From Bisporella sp. PMI_857 (Eukaryota > Ascomycota > Leotiomycetes > Helotiales > Helotiaceae): 64,000 nucleotides of DNA. The stretch covers positions 682,001 to 746,000 of the forward strand of contig JAJSPD010000006.1 in the NCBI GenBank assembly GCA_021307315.1, in the 5' to 3' direction. The notes beneath the pieces are model-generated. The model searched no databases. It saw only the letters and a program-made list of their open reading frames with translations, and had not been told where the DNA came from. Each line of letters opens with the position of its first letter. The stretch's first letter is position 1. Below are positions 62,341 through 64,000 of the stretch, piece by piece. A program made the position numbers and the translations under genes.

Positions 62341-64000
62341 ACGGCCATAATTTGGCAAATGATGAACATCATAATGGCTCCTCTGGAACAAATACGAGTG
62401 GCACGCTCACTAGATTTGAGACAACGACAAAATTGCATTGACAATCCAATATTAAGGAAACGAGATGGGAAAGACAGCAATGGCAACGGTCGCGGAAGGT
62501 CTGGGAATGGCAACGGAACCGAAGGGATGGAAATGGAGGCGGAGGAGGAAATGGAAATTCAGGGGGAGGTGGAAGAGGAGCGGGAGGCGGAGGAGGAGGA
62601 GGGGGAGGAAGTGGAGGAAAAGGAAGTGGAGGTGGAGGTGGACGAGGAAGTGGTGGTAGTGCAGTGGTAGTGGTGGTGGTGGTGGTGGTGGTGATAGAAC
62701 GAACGCGAAAGATACAACAGAGAAGACTGGAAACGAGAACGGCAATGACAGTCAAGGGAATGGTGATGGAAACGGAAACGGCAATAGCAATGGAAATGGA
62801 AATGGAAATAATCGAAGTGGAGGAGGTGGTGGTGGCAACAGGGAGAATGGCAATGGTAATAACGGAAATAACAATAGACCACCAGACTCTACGCCAGCAG
62901 AGGCGCCTCCAGAAAGCACTGTTGCGCCGCCAGTTGCTGAAAGTACCGTTGCACCACCTCCGCCTCCCGCTACGTCCACTATCATGAATACAATCAACAC
63001 AACATCGGTAATAATGGTCACTTCGACTACAGGCGTCCCAGCGGCACCTTTAGATCCGGTAGGTTTTCCGATGTTATGTATGAACTTTTCTAACGGAGCA
63101 GGCTCCAACTTCGTCAGATATACCACAGCCGGTGCCAGCTACTACGACTCCTATTCCAGAGCCTACCCTATCTTCAGAACCTACTCCATTTATTACTCCA
63201 TCAGATGAATCAACCCAGCCTAGAAAAGGGGTGGAACCGAACTCAGACACACTACTTGTGCCTACAGCAGTCCCTGTGGCTGAACCAGTCACCACGCCTA
63301 TTACGGATACCGAAATACCGAACGATAAGTCTGGCTCGTCGTCGATACCGACGATACTACTCCCAGAAACAGTCCTTGGGTCTGGCCTCGGGCCTGCTGC
63401 TACGACTTCGGTGGCGCTTCCGGCACAAAATGAATCTCCTAGTAAAGGAGACAGCTCGATGACACCACTTGCTCAAAACCTTTTAATAGCAGCTGAACCA
63501 TCTATGTCTTTTTATATATCAATAAACTCAAAGCTAACACACGCTTAGGAGCGTTGATCATCTTTATGACGGCAATTTACGTCATTGCAAGAATTAAAAA
63601 GATAGATCTTTTTGCCTTTTTCCGCAATCGGGAGTTTCGGAGAGGTGGTGATCGAGGATGGTATGGTTGGCGTAGCAAACTCACGCCATACTATCCAAGT
63701 TCTGCTTCTTTCACTTCTTTCACTTACGTATCTGACGAAAAGCCAATCCTCCCATCCCCACAGCCTATAGCCACAACGATACCCACGGCTACAGCACTGT
63801 CGCCCGTTTCGCCCGTTTCACCAATGTCGGTCGTGTTTCCTGTGCTTCACGTGGTCAATCCTGAAGCGCATCTCTCTCAGAACCCAGTTCCTCCACAAGA
63901 TGTAGCATTCAGTCCACAGCGAAACCCGGCGCCTTTCGCGGTTTCTGCTGCCTCAAAAAGGCAAGAACAGAATCCACCAAGTGCTGATGCAACATATCCC
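62341..64000 (+). CDS. Gly/Asn-rich, mucin-like single-pass membrane protein; partial at window end
   Basis: Reading across three frames the sequence is consistently low-complexity: NDEHHNGSSGTNTSGTL; KRDGKDSNGNGRGRSGNGNG; a long Gly/Ser/Asn run (62530-62690); GNGDGNGNGNSNGNGNG; and PPDSTPAEAPPESTVAPPV. A small Cys-containing block (GFPMLCMNFSNGAG) and a Pro/Thr/Ser stalk (TTTPIPEPTLSSEPTPF) come next. A clear membrane helix, GALIIFMTAIYVIARI, follows at about 63548-63595. It is succeeded by basic residues and a Pro/Ser-rich tail open without a stop to 64000. The layout resembles fungal surface sensors with a glycosylated ectodomain. The start is not found, and at least three one-base breaks or unrecognised introns separate the blocks. 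Confidence 0.5.
62669..62692. repeat. (GGT)n trinucleotide repeat within the Gly-rich gene
   Basis: About eight tandem GTG/GGT units. In the coding frame they add Gly; in another frame they read as Val. Confidence 0.9.

Noticed and set aside
62669..62692. Poly-Val membrane segment predicted from the GTG repeat
   Set aside because: The Val reading is the wrong frame of a GGT repeat; the surrounding coding frame gives Gly.

Overview
The window looks like a filamentous ascomycete (Pezizomycotina) chromosome. Genes carry short GT-AG introns of about 41-70 bases (a few reach 150-235) with CTAAC/CTAAT branch-like motifs. The gene set is fungal: a Dnf3-type flippase, an Htf1/Pah1-type homeobox factor, Gep4, SmD3, Cdc48, an external NADH dehydrogenase, a 2EXR protein, a SesB-NACHT NLR and a HET gene remnant. 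Protein similarity as I remember it suggests Leotiomycetes, but I could not test this.

Layout: 0.7-5.7 kb, flippase (-). 7.0-8.9 kb, homeobox regulator (-), followed by a long gene-poor region. 14.9-16.5 kb, dead HET gene (-). 17.2-17.7 kb, an open frame without any Met codon (+). 18.9-22.0 kb, a dense housekeeping block: GEP4 (-), SMD3 (+) and an Irc6/p34-like gene (+), the first two sharing a 200-base divergent promoter. 23.7-27.5 kb, SesB-like hydrolase-NACHT receptor (+). 28.5-29.4 kb, PHS1-type dehydratase (-). 31-33 kb, a 2EXR protein and a small hypothetical (+). 33-38.5 kb, nothing recognisable. 38.5-40.8 kb, SET/MYND protein (+). 44.2-46.9 kb, CDC48 (+). 47.5-48.0 kb, ENY2/Sus1-like (-). 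49.6-55 kb, accessory genes: a Cys-rich secreted or anchored protein, a beta-lactamase-like hydrolase and an NB-ARC/TPR remnant. 55.9-60.5 kb, NDE1-like dehydrogenase and a GNAT acetyltransferase (-). 60.8-64 kb, an unknown protein and a Gly/Asn-rich, mucin-like membrane protein running off the end.

Two kinds of damage must be kept apart. Many conserved genes, including CDC48, are broken by single-base gains or losses, mostly in short homopolymers, while the protein sequence on both sides stays conserved. This points to base-calling or assembly errors. The HET remnant instead has four in-frame TAA/TAG codons, each explicable by a CpA-to-TpA change, which looks like true decay of the repeat-induced point mutation (RIP) kind.

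The most interesting biology is the set of STAND/allorecognition genes in about 40 kb: one apparently intact SesB-NACHT gene with no visible repeat domain, one RIP-like HET remnant and one NB-ARC/TPR remnant. I found no CRISPR array, tRNA, rRNA or recognisable transposase.
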